Notes: a model not told the origin generated them from the letters alone. Positions 1 to 9,421 are shown, numbered from the stretch's first letter. The stretch: 64,000 nucleotides of DNA from Bacteroidota bacterium (GCA_023392125.1 JAEVZS010000008.1:62001-126000); one strand, 5' to 3'. Numbers and translations: made by a program.

Positions 1-420
1 CTCCTGTGATGTCAGACTTTTCTTGTCCAGCATATACGCAAAGCTATATAGTGTGCATAGTATTTCTTCCAGGTAGTCGGGCAGCGATTCTCGTCTTATG
101 CCCAGGCTGGTTTTAAATTCCAGAACAAACTGTACGGCATCAGGTTGTACCTGCTGCTTGTCTTCCAGTTTGATGAGCGAATGGTCGCGCAGATACCAGT
201 GATTCAGCGACAGCTTTTGGACCTGAAAGCGGTATTCGGTGTTCGGCTTATCCGGTACATGCAGCGTATATAGCTGCCAGGGCTCTCCGGGTTCGGTCAG
301 TTTTGGTTCTATTACCGACTCATGTGCCAGCTCGCTGATCATTTTGCAGATCAGAAGCAGATTGGCTTTGGACCAGGTATCTGGTTTCAGATGAATCGGT
401 GAGGTTACAGAGCTATTCAT
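1..420 (-). CDS. IucA/IucC family siderophore synthetase, N-terminal part (cut by window edge)
   Basis: Reading the minus strand from the ATG at 418-420 gives 140 uninterrupted codons running off the left edge. The protein opens MNSSVTSPIHLKPDTWSKAN, then has a stretch like the start of NIS siderophore synthetases (KMISELAHE, later LNHWYLRDHSLIKLED and VQFVLEF). These ATP-dependent enzymes condense citrate or dicarboxylic acids with amines or alcohols to build hydroxamate or carboxylate siderophores. There is no signal peptide, as expected for a cytosolic enzyme. The catalytic core lies outside the window, so the type of synthetase cannot be told. The TonB receptor and DUF4374 lipoprotein nearby (2.2-5.8 kb) fit an iron-acquisition context. 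Confidence 0.8.
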   Translation of the reverse strand, partial: MNSSVTSPIHLKPDTWSKANLLLICKMISELAHESVIEPKLTEPGEPWQLYTLHVPDKPNTEYRFQVQKLSLNHWYLRDHSLIKLEDKQQVQPDAVQFVLEFKTSLGIRRESLPDYLEEILCTLYSFAYMLDKKSLTSQE

Positions 421-568
421 AATGGTAGTATGAGTGATCGTTGTATGTATCCGGTGATGTTCTAAAAATGCTGACCGGCTTCGTTCAATGTCATACAAAT
501 TTATTTTGAGAGAATGTCGGATTCAATCGCCTGAAGATGGTAATGATAGGGTATATGCTGATGGTAGA

Positions 569-594
569 ATATATACCAGATTGATGGTATATAT
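569..594. promoter_or_regulatory. Perfect 10-bp inverted repeat upstream of the siderophore synthetase
   Basis: ATATATACCA (569-578) is mirrored by TGGTATATAT (585-594) around a 6-bp spacer. It sits about 150 bp upstream of the IucA/IucC start, in the 366-bp gap 421-786, which holds no other gene I can see. The form fits a dimeric repressor site, perhaps iron-responsive, but it is AT-rich and no regulator can be assigned from sequence alone. Confidence 0.35.
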
Positions 595-786
595 GGTATA
601 TTAAACATACATTTTTTGTCTTATGTGAATGATTGGCATGTTTTTAATAATAAGGAGCTGTGATGAGACAGAGATCGGGTGAATAACAGATGGATGCTAT
701 GTGCGCGTCAGGATCAGGGAATACGTATATAGAAAACCGGCAGGGCTGGATGTGAAAGAAAGGAGTAATCTGAATTGGTGTGTGAC

Positions 787-1476
787 CTAGTATGAAAGGT
801 GGACAGGAATCTCATGCGGACGTATAAAGCCCTTTTTTAAGGCATAGTGGCATAGCTCGGCGACAGAGTGCACATCAAGCTTTTTCATGATATTGCGCCG
901 GTGAGTATGCACGGTATGCGGGCTAAGATAAAGTTCCGCGGCAATTTCCTTATTGGTCTTTCCCGCTACAATAAGTCGTATGATCTCTGATTCCCGGCTG
1001 GTGATGCATGAATTGCTGCAGTTTGCTTGTGCCGGAGCCGGTCTCTTTTTGTCTGCCAGTAATACGTCCAGGATAAACGAGCAAAAAAACTTTTCGCCTC
1101 TGATGGCAGCATTGATGGCGCTGTATATATCTTTTTTTCCGCATTCCTTGGTCAGATAGCAGTAGACATTAAACTCCAGAGATTTCATAATGTCCCAGCG
1201 CTTGTCCTGGCTGGATATGATGATGACTTTGCATTCGGTATTGGCGGACAGTAAAGTACCCAGTTCGTCCGGATCAAAATAGACAGGGTTGTAATCCAGA
1301 ATAAGTATATCGGGAAAAAAACTCCGAAGTGACTGAGTTAGCTCACTGGTGCATCCGGCTTCTCTGATCGTGTAACTGATTTGCGGATCGGCCGACAGAA
1401 GACTTTTGATCCCTTCTCTGTAGACAGGCTGTGGGTCTGCCAGAATGATGCGGATGGTATCTGTCTGAAGAGGCAT
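787..1476 (-). CDS. NarL/FixJ-type response regulator (LuxR HTH), orphan
   Basis: The 229-residue protein has a receiver domain at about residues 7-125: acidic residues in IILADPQPVYREG, phospho-acceptor Asp in ILILDYNP and Lys in CYLTKECG. A LuxR-type helix-turn-helix follows at about 155-220 (TSRESEIIRLIVAGKTNKEI, then LSPHTVHTHRRNIMKKL). It should bind DNA after phosphorylation. No histidine kinase adjoins it, so it is an orphan or answers a remote kinase. It lies upstream of the IucA/IucC gene on the same strand, 366 bp away, so cotranscription is uncertain. The ATG at 1474-1476 gives a complete receiver domain. The family assignment is firm; the target genes are unknown. Confidence 0.9.
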   Translation of the reverse strand: MPLQTDTIRIILADPQPVYREGIKSLLSADPQISYTIREAGCTSELTQSLRSFFPDILILDYNPVYFDPDELGTLLSANTECKVIIISSQDKRWDIMKSLEFNVYCYLTKECGKKDIYSAINAAIRGEKFFCSFILDVLLADKKRPAPAQANCSNSCITSRESEIIRLIVAGKTNKEIAAELYLSPHTVHTHRRNIMKKLDVHSVAELCHYALKKGFIRPHEIPVHLSY

Positions 1477-2181
1477 AGGTTGACTTGTTTCTGAAAAAAG
1501 TGTTTTGAGCGATCAACTGAAACATGACGGACTGACTGAAAATTAATCGGTCATTTACGGGACTGTTTACTGATGGTGTATGACGGAAAAAATACGTTCG
1601 GATTTTTTATGAGTAATATAAAGGTTGGGTATTTCTATGGAGAATCGGAAAGATGTGAATTCTGAAGTTCGCTGCTCTGCTGGTTGTGAAGGTGATACTT
1701 TTCGGAAATTAAAATCATTGCTGCCAGTTCTGTTTAATTAAAAAGTTGGTAAAAAATAGTAGGAACAATATTAGTTCTAATTTAGAATTAATTCAAATAT
1801 ATGTTTAATTTTTGTCTTTGAATAACTTTTGCGGTTCGACGAATGGTCTGATAATCTTATGCCTTCCATGATTGCCTTTCTGTGTATTTTTTATTTCTGA
1901 TAGTTGCTTTATTTTTTTTATCGCATTTTTACGATTTTATTTTTTGTGCTGATAATTTGTTATTTAGTCATTTTTATGAGTCCTTTTTGTAGTGTATTTA
2001 TTTTTAATAAAAATTAATCTAAATAGATTTTGGTTGAAATTTTTCTTCTGCGTACTTTTGATGCGAATATGAAATCCAACCAGTATATCGGATAAAATAT
2101 TTTGATTATATGGATCTTATATGCTAATGGCAATGTCTGGATGCATATGTTTTTTTAGTGTAAATACTTTTACCTGTATTG
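1477..2181. other. AT-rich intergenic region, no gene seen
   Basis: About 700 bp between the divergent response regulator and the TonB receptor. It is strongly AT-rich, especially 1730-2060, with homopolymeric T runs and no long open frame. It presumably carries both promoters, but I could not fix a convincing -33/-7 pair. Confidence 0.5.
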
Positions 2182-4554
2182 ATGAAAAGGTTATCCTTAT
2201 TAGGACTCTTTCTTTATTTTATATCTGTTGCGGTTTTTGGTCAACAGCCGCAATGGAGAGGGAAGCTTAGCGGAAAAATTGTTGATGAAAACGGGAAACC
2301 GGTCTCATTTGCTTTTGTGGTGCTGGATTCTGCCGCGCTCGGTACTATGGCGGATGAAAACGGCAAGTATGTGGTGGCTGGTATTCTCCCGGGAGCCTAT
2401 CGGGTAACGGCGAGCTCCGTCGGATATGTATCACAAACCCGGTCAGTGACGATCAGCGACAGTACGACCGTACAGCTGAATTTTCGGTTGAATGAAAATG
2501 TGGAGCAAATGGAGGCCATTGTATTTACCATGCCGCAATCCGAAACGCAGAAAGTCAGAGAGTCGGGTTTTCAGGTAGAGGCAATCAATACCAGACCGAT
2601 GGTTAACCTCTCGGCAGATGTCAACAAGGTGCTGAGCACAACGGCAGGAGTCAGAATACGGGAAGACGGAGGGCTGGGATCCGGTTTTAGCTTCTCTCTC
2701 AACGGCTTTTCCGGCAATCAGATCCGTTTCTTTCTGGATGGTATCCCTATGGACAATTTCGGGTCCTCTCTGACAATGAATAATATTCCCATAAATCTGG
2801 CCGAACGTATCGAAATATATAAGGGAGTGGTACCGGTATGGCTTGGATCGGATGCGCTGGGAGGAGCCATCAATATTGTGACCAACCGCCAGTTCAGAAA
2901 CTTTCTGGATGTATCCTATACCTACGGCTCCTTTAATACGCACCGCTCATCGGTAAATTTTGCTGTAACGGATTCTGCTACCGGCCTGACCGTGCGGGGC
3001 AATCTGTTTCAGAACTATTCAGACAACAACTATCGGGTAGATGTGGATGAAGTGGTAGACAACTCCATAACCGGTAATACTATACGGGTCAGAAGATTTC
3101 ATGATACCTACAGTTCCAAATCCGCGATTCTTGATATCGGTGTGCTTGATAAGAAATATGCAGATCAGCTATTGGTTGGAATAGTCCTGTCAGGCAGTGA
3201 CAGAGAAATTCAAACTGCTGCTACCATGGAACGGGTCTTTGGCGAACGGCGTCAGCTTAGCTCCACCCTGATGCCGACATTCAAGTATCAGAAAAAGGAT
3301 CTCTTTACGAAAGGACTGAATCTTAGCACATACGCCTCCTACAATTTCGGCCATGACCAGACCATTGACACCGCCAGATCCAGGATATATATGTGGGATG
3401 GCAGTCAACGGTACAAGCCCAGCAACGGGGAAAGTACTTATACCATGTACCGGTACAGCGACAATCAGACCTTGCTCAATGCAAATCTCAGCTATGTTTT
3501 ATCACAAAGCCATTCGCTGGTAGCCAGCTATACCTTCAATCGTTTTGACAGAAAGGGGGAAGATGAAGTAAATCCGAACAATCAGCTATATCGCAACCCT
3601 CAGATTGTCAGTAAATCCATCATTGGTCTGGGCTATCGTTTTGACTGGAAGAAAAGGCTTACGGTATCCGCTTTTGCCAAACAATACCTTATGAATGGGC
3701 AGGCGCATTATATGACCGATGTATATACGTACAGTATCTGGAACAAAAGAAATCTGAGCCGGCAGCACTCGGGCCTGGGGCTGGCTGCCCAGTGGACGAT
3801 ACGCAAAGGGCTACAGGCAAGGGTATCATATGAAAATTCCTATCGCCTGCCGGAAGGCCGGGAGCTCTTTGGTAACGGAGTCAATCTGATTGGAAACGAG
3901 CACATCGAATCGGAGAAAAGCAGAAACCTTAATCTGGGACTGAGCTATCGGATAAAAATGAAGGAGATGCACAGGCTTTTGCTGGAAGGAGGATTCCTGT
4001 ATAGAAGAGCGGATGATTATATCAGAGAGGAAATCGGGATGCCAAACTCCACCATCATCAACGAACCGGCCATCGAGGTAACCGGGTTTGATGCTAATGT
4101 CCTGTATGAATACAGAGATCTGGTACGTCTGTCCATGAACGGAACCTGGCAAAATATCATAAGTCTGGCTCAGTATGATGACAAAGGAGCAGAGCTGCCT
4201 ACTTACCTCAGCAAGGTCCCCAATGTTCCATATCTTTTTGGCAATGCAGACATTACTTTTCAGTTCAGAGATGTGAAGTTTTCGCAGGATCAGCTGTCGT
4301 TCGGATACCGGTTTAGTGTCGTCGATGACTACTATCTGAAGTGGGAAAGTTATGGTATACGTGATACAAAGCTGATGATCCCAAGGCAGTATACGCATGC
4401 TGTTCATGCTACCTACTCATTGAAAAACGGCCGCTACAACATCAGCGCCGAATGCACGAATCTTTTTGATGCGAAGCTGTATGACAACTTCAGGCTGCAA
4501 AAGCCCGGAAGAGCCTTTTATGTCAAGCTTCGCTATTTCCTCAGCAAAATTTAA
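2182..4554 (+). CDS. TonB-dependent outer-membrane receptor (CarboxypepD_reg-like N-domain)
   Basis: Signal peptide MKRLSLLGLFLYFISVAVFG, then a carboxypeptidase-regulatory-like domain at about residues 25-110 (GKIVDENGKPVSFAFVVLDS). A plug domain follows at about 125-235 (LSTTAGVRIREDGG, LDGIPMDNFG, AERIEIYKG, GGAINIVTN), and then a roughly 550-residue beta-barrel ending in a C-terminal aromatic strand (YVKLRYFLSKI). It imports a ligand across the outer membrane using TonB energy. The size (790 residues) and the absence of an adjoining SusD favour a metal or siderophore receptor over a SusC glycan importer. A TTG at 2179 also opens the frame, but the ATG at 2182 starts a normal signal peptide. 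It is followed 21 bp later by the DUF4374 lipoprotein, so the two are probably cotranscribed. Confidence 0.92.
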   Translation: MKRLSLLGLFLYFISVAVFGQQPQWRGKLSGKIVDENGKPVSFAFVVLDSAALGTMADENGKYVVAGILPGAYRVTASSVGYVSQTRSVTISDSTTVQLNFRLNENVEQMEAIVFTMPQSETQKVRESGFQVEAINTRPMVNLSADVNKVLSTTAGVRIREDGGLGSGFSFSLNGFSGNQIRFFLDGIPMDNFGSSLTMNNIPINLAERIEIYKGVVPVWLGSDALGGAINIVTNRQFRNFLDVSYTYGSFNTHRSSVNFAVTDSATGLTVRGNLFQNYSDNNYRVDVDEVVDNSITGNTIRVRRFHDTYSSKSAILDIGVLDKKYADQLLVGIVLSGSDREIQTAATMERVFGERRQLSSTLMPTFKYQKKDLFTKGLNLSTYASYNFGHDQTIDTARSRIYMWDGSQRYKPSNGESTYTMYRYSDNQTLLNANLSYVLSQSHSLVASYTFNRFDRKGEDEVNPNNQLYRNPQIVSKSIIGLGYRFDWKKRLTVSAFAKQYLMNGQAHYMTDVYTYSIWNKRNLSRQHSGLGLAAQWTIRKGLQARVSYENSYRLPEGRELFGNGVNLIGNEHIESEKSRNLNLGLSYRIKMKEMHRLLLEGGFLYRRADDYIREEIGMPNSTIINEPAIEVTGFDANVLYEYRDLVRLSMNGTWQNIISLAQYDDKGAELPTYLSKVPNVPYLFGNADITFQFRDVKFSQDQLSFGYRFSVVDDYYLKWESYGIRDTKLMIPRQYTHAVHATYSLKNGRYNISAECTNLFDAKLYDNFRLQKPGRAFYVKLRYFLSKI

Positions 4555-4575
4555 TCTATAAATCATAATCCAATA

Positions 4576-5808
4576 ATGAAAAATCAATTTATCAAATGGG
4601 GTATGGGTATTACAGCAGCCTCATTGCTTTTTATAAGTTCCTGCAGAGAAAAGGAAAAGGTTGAAACAAAAGAAACCAAAGGAGACTATGTCGTGGCTGT
4701 CCGTTCGCAGGGGAGTTCGAATGTCGCTACGGACTATCTGGTTTCGAGCGATAATCTGATGTCTGGTGAATTATCCATAGTCGGTAATGGTGTGGAGCTG
4801 ACCGGTTACCATTTTTATCAGCAAACCGGAAAATATCTGACTACTATTACCTATACGGATGTCAATGTCGGTACGATCTATAAGGTGAATGAAGAAAAGA
4901 AGCTGGTAGAGCACAGAAAGTTTACCATCGACCGTCTGCATCTGTTTCAGGATATCAGTTCCACTGAGTTTCTGGCGGTCAATATCCCTTTTAAAGTAGC
5001 AGGTAATGACTACGGGACTTTCTATCATGTAAATGCGGAAACAGGTACTGTCATACTGAAAGGAAAGGTGAATCTCTATGAGCCGATGAAAGGAACGGAG
5101 GAGCAGGCGGTATTTTCCGGCATGACACTCAGAGGAGACAAACTGTTTGTTCCGTTTTTTCCGATTGCGGACGGCAGCTTCAATTCTACCTATACTGATA
5201 CAGCTTATGTAGCTGTATATTCATGGCCAGGCCTTACGTATGAAAAAAGAATCACCGACAGCAGAACAGGGCCAATCGGTTCATACGCTTCTCAGGGACA
5301 TATCTTTACTACAGAAAGCAATGATATTTATACTGTATCCCCCTGCTCATACTCTACAGGAGCTTCCCAGGAAACCAGGCCTTCAGGAATTCTCCGGATC
5401 AAGGCGGGAGAAACAGAGTTTGACAAGGATTATTTCCTTAATATCGAAGAGCTGAGCGGAGGATTTAAAGTTTGTAATACCTTCTATCTGGGAGGAAATA
5501 AAGTACTGGCCAGCATTTTTACAGCAAAGCATACCTTTGACGACCGCTGGGCCAGAGAAGATGTGAAGCTGGCGATTATCGACCTTGCTTCCAAAAATCT
5601 TACCTATGTAACAGGTGTTCCCGTACATTACGGTGGTCCTACAGGTATGTACAACAACCATTTTATGGTTGACAACGGAAAGGTATATATCAAGATTGAC
5701 AGCGCCGAAGGAATCTATATGTACGAGGTTGATCCCAATACGTACACCGGAGTACGCGGAGCGAAGATTACAGGTAATGACATCTTCGGAGTCTTTAATC
5801 TGAAGTAA
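4576..5808 (+). CDS. DUF4374 lipoprotein, partner of the TonB receptor
   Basis: The 410-residue protein has a lipoprotein signal (ASLLFISSC, lipid Cys at about residue 23) followed by repeated beta-strand segments typical of DUF4374 proteins, probably a beta-propeller (GDYVVAVRSQG, YLVSSDNLMSGELS, GYHFYQQTGKYLTT). In Bacteroidota, DUF4374 proteins are commonly encoded beside a TonB receptor and often a PepSY protein; as I recall, the Bacteroides Xus xenosiderophore system has this layout. Here the receptor gene ends 21 bp upstream. A surface-exposed ligand-capture role in iron or siderophore uptake is therefore inferred. No PepSY gene follows: a terminator at 5831 closes the operon. The ligand is unknown. 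Confidence 0.82.
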   Translation: MKNQFIKWGMGITAASLLFISSCREKEKVETKETKGDYVVAVRSQGSSNVATDYLVSSDNLMSGELSIVGNGVELTGYHFYQQTGKYLTTITYTDVNVGTIYKVNEEKKLVEHRKFTIDRLHLFQDISSTEFLAVNIPFKVAGNDYGTFYHVNAETGTVILKGKVNLYEPMKGTEEQAVFSGMTLRGDKLFVPFFPIADGSFNSTYTDTAYVAVYSWPGLTYEKRITDSRTGPIGSYASQGHIFTTESNDIYTVSPCSYSTGASQETRPSGILRIKAGETEFDKDYFLNIEELSGGFKVCNTFYLGGNKVLASIFTAKHTFDDRWAREDVKLAIIDLASKNLTYVTGVPVHYGGPTGMYNNHFMVDNGKVYIKIDSAEGIYMYEVDPNTYTGVRGAKITGNDIFGVFNLK

Positions 5809-5830
5809 TTGCTTCTTATTCGCATATCAG

Positions 5831-5860
5831 AGCCCGCCCCGATCACCGGGGCGGGCTTTA
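5831..5860 (+). terminator. Intrinsic terminator of the TonB receptor-DUF4374 operon
   Basis: An 11-bp GC-rich stem AGCCCGCCCCG (5831-5841) pairs with CGGGGCGGGCT (5847-5857) around a 5-nt loop, followed by a short T-rich tail. It starts 22 bp after the DUF4374 stop codon. Confidence 0.85.
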
Positions 5861-5905
5861 TTGTTACCTGTCATATAATCTGAGCACATCTGTGCAACAG
5901 AATGG

Positions 5906-7231
5906 TTGTTTTCAAAAAGACAAAACCGCCGTAAGGAAAACTACGTAAAGGGGCACCATACGGCGACCGGGATTGTGCCGGAAATATCCCGCTATGGCGT
6001 GAAACGAATACTATCAGTGAACTACGACCGACTATTCAAACCCTTTATTCATAAGGAAAACCAAACGGACAGCATAACTTTTACCACATCAAAAATACTG
6101 TTTACCGTGGTGTTTCTGTTTTTTGTATCGCTGCTCTTTTATAATTTTTATTTTATTTACCATGGAGACTATCTGAGCCTCAAAGCATCAATAAATTATT
6201 TCGGGTTATTTTTCATTTCCATTCTCCTGCTGTCCATTCGTTGGTACAAAAACCTGAAAATTCCCTTGTGTATGCTTTCTGCCGCAGGCTTTTTGTTAAT
6301 CAATGCCGGGATATATCAGGCAGGCGGTATTCATTCCAATGATCTGTACTGGTTTATGGTTTTAGTTATCAGTAATATACTTTTTGTCGGTTACAAAGAA
6401 TCTGTTATTATACTGATATTGTCCATCGTGTCGCTTACGGTTTTTTATTTGTCGGAGGTGCATTTCAGCATAGCCATACCGGCTATTGATTCTGCATCCA
6501 GCGTTCATTATAAGTTTTTCAATACCGTATTCATTACCTTTATTGTCAGCCTGCTGAGCTTTTATCTGATAAGCGGCAATCAAAAATTACAGAGAGTAAA
6601 AAGTATTATCCAGGAGGAAAAAATACGGACTGAGCTGGCCTCAGATTTTCATGATCAGATAGGGAATAAACTGGCAGCCTTGATTCATCTGAGCAAATTT
6701 GCGCAGAGCACCTCTGATCCGGATGCTTCTGCCCGGGCCCTCGGTCAGCTTGAAAAATATGCGGACGAAGTATATGGAGATTTTAAGGATTTTTTGTGGA
6801 CGCAGGAGCAGGGCAATCGCTATCTGGACGAGCTGGTTGATTACCTGAAAGACTTTATGGAAGAATATCTTAAGATGAGTGGGGTAAAATTTGTGACCAG
6901 ACGACTTCCGCCTGAGCTGCCACATGTCCGGATTCCGGTTTCCTATGCCAAAGCGCTTATTCCGGTTTACAAAGAGGCGCTGGCCAATATGCTTAAATAT
7001 GCCCGGGCTCAAAACTGCTGCTTTGAGGTGCGTGTGGAAGAAACCAACGTATATTTTACGCTGAAAGATGATGGTATTGGCCTTGACAGGACCGGTAAGC
7101 TGAAAGGTAATGGTATACGAAACATGCGAAAGCGTATCAGTAAACTGGACAATACTGAATTAATTATTGACTCGGAAAGGCAGGGTACTGCAATTTGTGT
7201 GGTGATTGATAAAAAAAGCTTCTTTATATGA
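5906..7231 (+). CDS. Membrane sensor histidine kinase, NarX/DesK-like (HisKA_3)
   Basis: After a soluble N-terminus come about six hydrophobic segments at residues 55-225. A HisKA_3-type dimerisation helix carries the phospho-acceptor His (LASDFHDQIGNKLAALIHLS), and a HATPase domain follows (VYKEALANMLKYA; LKDDGIGL; GNGIRNMRKRI). It should autophosphorylate and pass phosphate to the response regulator encoded next, whose ATG overlaps this stop by 4 nt. The start is uncertain: there is no in-frame ATG before the membrane part. TTG at 5906 and GTGs at about 5999 and 6017 are possible, and a shorter protein is likely. It follows the putative iron-uptake operon, but a functional link is only positional. 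Confidence 0.88.
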   Translation: MFSKRQNRRKENYVKGHHTATGIVPEISRYGVKRILSVNYDRLFKPFIHKENQTDSITFTTSKILFTVVFLFFVSLLFYNFYFIYHGDYLSLKASINYFGLFFISILLLSIRWYKNLKIPLCMLSAAGFLLINAGIYQAGGIHSNDLYWFMVLVISNILFVGYKESVIILILSIVSLTVFYLSEVHFSIAIPAIDSASSVHYKFFNTVFITFIVSLLSFYLISGNQKLQRVKSIIQEEKIRTELASDFHDQIGNKLAALIHLSKFAQSTSDPDASARALGQLEKYADEVYGDFKDFLWTQEQGNRYLDELVDYLKDFMEEYLKMSGVKFVTRRLPPELPHVRIPVSYAKALIPVYKEALANMLKYARAQNCCFEVRVEETNVYFTLKDDGIGLDRTGKLKGNGIRNMRKRISKLDNTELIIDSERQGTAICVVIDKKSFFI

Positions 7232-7854
7232 AAACTCCGATAACGATTATGATTGTGGAAGATAATCTGGTATTGAATCAGACGTTGTCCGCACATATTA
7301 CGGACGATGAAAACTTTGAACTGGCAGGAGCCTATACCAATTTTGAGGATGCTTATGCTGAAATCGCCACAGACAAGCCGGATATAATCCTTATGGATAT
7401 TAATCTGCCGGAGATGAACGGGATTGATGGAACCAGGAAAATTGTCAGTAAATATCCCAATATAAGTATCATTATCATCACTGCTCTTGAAAACAGCGAC
7501 AATGTTTTTGCGGCTCTGAGCGCCGGCGCGATTGGCTATATGACCAAAACGTTCAGCAAAGAAGAATTAACGGATGCCATATTGAATTGTGCCGGCGGCG
7601 GTGCACCCATGTCGGCAAAGATTGCCAAAATGGTGGTAAACTCATTTCGGAAAGTCAATTTTTCACCCCTGACCGACAGGGAAAAGCAAGTACTGGAAAC
7701 TCTTGCTCTGGGCTACAGCTATGGAAGCATAGCGGATGAATTGTTTATCAGCCTGGCAACAGTAAAGTATCATATTAAAAATATTTATATCAAGCTGCAG
7801 GTGAGTAACCGGACCGAAGCGCTCCGGGAAGCCAGGAAAAAGAAATATATTTAA
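7228..7854 (+). CDS. NarL-type response regulator paired with the preceding kinase
   Basis: The 208-residue protein has a receiver at about 5-122 (IMIVEDN, phospho-Asp in IILMDINLPEMNG, Lys in GYMTKTFS) and a LuxR-type HTH at about 145-205 (LTDREKQVLETLALGYSYGS, ISLATVKYHIKNIYIKL). It overlaps the kinase stop codon by ATGA, showing translational coupling. The cognate promoters are unknown. No terminator is clear in the 159 bp that follow. Confidence 0.92.
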   Translation: MKTPITIMIVEDNLVLNQTLSAHITDDENFELAGAYTNFEDAYAEIATDKPDIILMDINLPEMNGIDGTRKIVSKYPNISIIIITALENSDNVFAALSAGAIGYMTKTFSKEELTDAILNCAGGGAPMSAKIAKMVVNSFRKVNFSPLTDREKQVLETLALGYSYGSIADELFISLATVKYHIKNIYIKLQVSNRTEALREARKKKYI

Positions 7855-7972
7855 ATATGAATTAACTATTTGATTTTTAAATGGTTTAATCATTTAGAGG
7901 AAGAAGTGTAAAGCTTAAGGCTCAATAATCGCAATAGGACTCATAAGAGTGATATTTTTAACATAAGCACCG

Positions 7973-8010
7973 CTTTTTGATTTTGTAAGAAGTATTATAA
8001 AATCAAAAAG
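7973..8010 (+). promoter_or_regulatory. 12-bp perfect inverted repeat abutting a start codon
   Basis: CTTTTTGATTTT (7973-7984) is exactly complementary to AAAATCAAAAAG (7999-8010) with a 14-nt loop. The right arm ends 3 nt before the ATG at 8014. It could be an operator overlapping the promoter/leader, or an RNA hairpin masking the start. It is AT-rich, so RNA stability would be modest. Confidence 0.5.
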
Positions 8011-8013
8011 CAT

Positions 8014-9234
8014 ATGAAAAAATGTCTACTATTATTTTTTGCCTTGTCTTGTTATCTGGCAGAAGCCCAGCAGGTGTCACTTACGGTAACCGGACCGGAA
8101 GGCAATCTGTATATCAACGAGATTTTTACCGGCTTTCAGTCTCCTGCGACTGTCTCGGTTCCGACAGGACTTATCCGTGTAGGAATCGGGAATGATGACG
8201 GGTATTTTCAAAAGACAATTGACCTGGATGCGGATGGGGATATTGATCTTGACAATTTACTTCCCCTGACCAAACGCTCGCACCGGATTGTAATCGTAGC
8301 TCCCCGCTGGACCAGTCATGGCGGAGAGATGGCATATCTGCCGGATAGTGACCTGATCATGGCCGAAGTAATGGCAAACCGGGCAGGCGCGGAAGATGTG
8401 ATGCCCGGGACGTACGGAATGGTGGACTGGGAGGTGGATGTCTTTCCGATTGTAGAAGACGTCACCCTGTTTCGGGGAGCAGCTTCGGACAATGTACCTG
8501 ACATGGATGGTTTTCTCAACCAGGCGGGTTTAACGTATCTCAGAGATCAATACGATGTCGTTCTGCTGTTTTATTCCATCTACAGGGAAGATGGCTCCCA
8601 GGTACAAAACAGTCCCTGCTGCCTCTGGGGGAGCCGTGGGAATATGTGGATTAATAATCATAACCGCTATCAGTATATCGGCAATCCGGAGCAGTTTATG
8701 AGCCAGGGGTATACACATGAGTGGCTGCATGGTATCGAACAGACCAGCGGTATCTACATAGTTGATGGCCTGCATGGCGCCGAAGAGCACGGTTATACTG
8801 AAACTACACATGGTTCACACGACTGGCGGGGCTGGTATTCTGATTTCATGAGAGGCCTGGTCCCAAAGATCCCCGGTTCGGCAGAAGCGACTGATTATGT
8901 CGGGCAGTTTCCCTATCTGAAAAACTTCGGACGGGATATGTGGGAGGATAGTGAGCCGGAGGTGATTACGTTCCTGACTTCTTCCATTGAACTGGCGGGG
9001 CCGGGAATATATCCCAATCCGGTCAATAGTGGCGGGAAGATTCAGATAGAGATAAATGGAAGCCGGAACTTAATGCATTACAGCATCTATACATCAGAGG
9101 GCAGGCTCGAGCGTGAAGGAACCGACGCACAGTCCGGGATTTTCTCAATCAATGCTCCTGAGCAGACGGGTATTTATTTTATACATCTTATTATGACGGA
9201 TCAGACTTTTGTGAAAAAGGTTGTAGTTCATTAG
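8014..9234 (+). CDS. T9SS-secreted protein with HEXXH motif, putative zinc metallopeptidase
   Basis: The 406-residue protein has a signal peptide (MKKCLLLFFALSCYLAEAQ), a small PEGA-like beta segment (about 20-75) and a domain at about 90-320. That domain carries HEWLH at residues 235-239 (YTHEWLHGIEQTSG), with further His/Glu at 254-259 and 266-269 (GLHGAEEHGY, THGSHDW). HEXXH followed about 18-20 residues later by Glu/His is the layout of zinc metallopeptidases, but I do not recognise the family. The last ~75 residues are a T9SS sorting domain (GIYPNPVNSGGKIQIEING ending VKKVVVH). The N-terminal ~330 residues are closely paralogous to the protein at 39172-41259, which adds RICIN and PA14 domains. 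Function beyond a secreted hydrolase is unproven. Confidence 0.75.
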   Translation: MKKCLLLFFALSCYLAEAQQVSLTVTGPEGNLYINEIFTGFQSPATVSVPTGLIRVGIGNDDGYFQKTIDLDADGDIDLDNLLPLTKRSHRIVIVAPRWTSHGGEMAYLPDSDLIMAEVMANRAGAEDVMPGTYGMVDWEVDVFPIVEDVTLFRGAASDNVPDMDGFLNQAGLTYLRDQYDVVLLFYSIYREDGSQVQNSPCCLWGSRGNMWINNHNRYQYIGNPEQFMSQGYTHEWLHGIEQTSGIYIVDGLHGAEEHGYTETTHGSHDWRGWYSDFMRGLVPKIPGSAEATDYVGQFPYLKNFGRDMWEDSEPEVITFLTSSIELAGPGIYPNPVNSGGKIQIEINGSRNLMHYSIYTSEGRLEREGTDAQSGIFSINAPEQTGIYFIHLIMTDQTFVKKVVVH

Positions 9235-9340
9235 AGAAAATCCATGCTGTGAGATGTGTTACCGGACAATCTGTTTTTTGATTGTTTTGTAATTATATAA
9301 AAGCCCAATAGATGTTTTGGGATGATCGGAAAGTTCAGGC

Positions 9341-9389
9341 GCTTCAGGAACCTCAGCAGCTGCTCCCCGGAGGCTGAGGTTCCTGAAGC
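9341..9389. terminator. 17-bp perfect hairpin between convergent genes
   Basis: GCTTCAGGAACCTCAGC (9341-9357) pairs exactly with GCTGAGGTTCCTGAAGC (9373-9389). It lies between the + strand secreted-protein gene and the - strand operon ending at 9422, so it may terminate both. No strong T-run flanks it. Confidence 0.6.
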
Positions 9390-9421
9390 CTCTACTGTGA
9401 TCTTTCTGCAATAAAGCCCTG

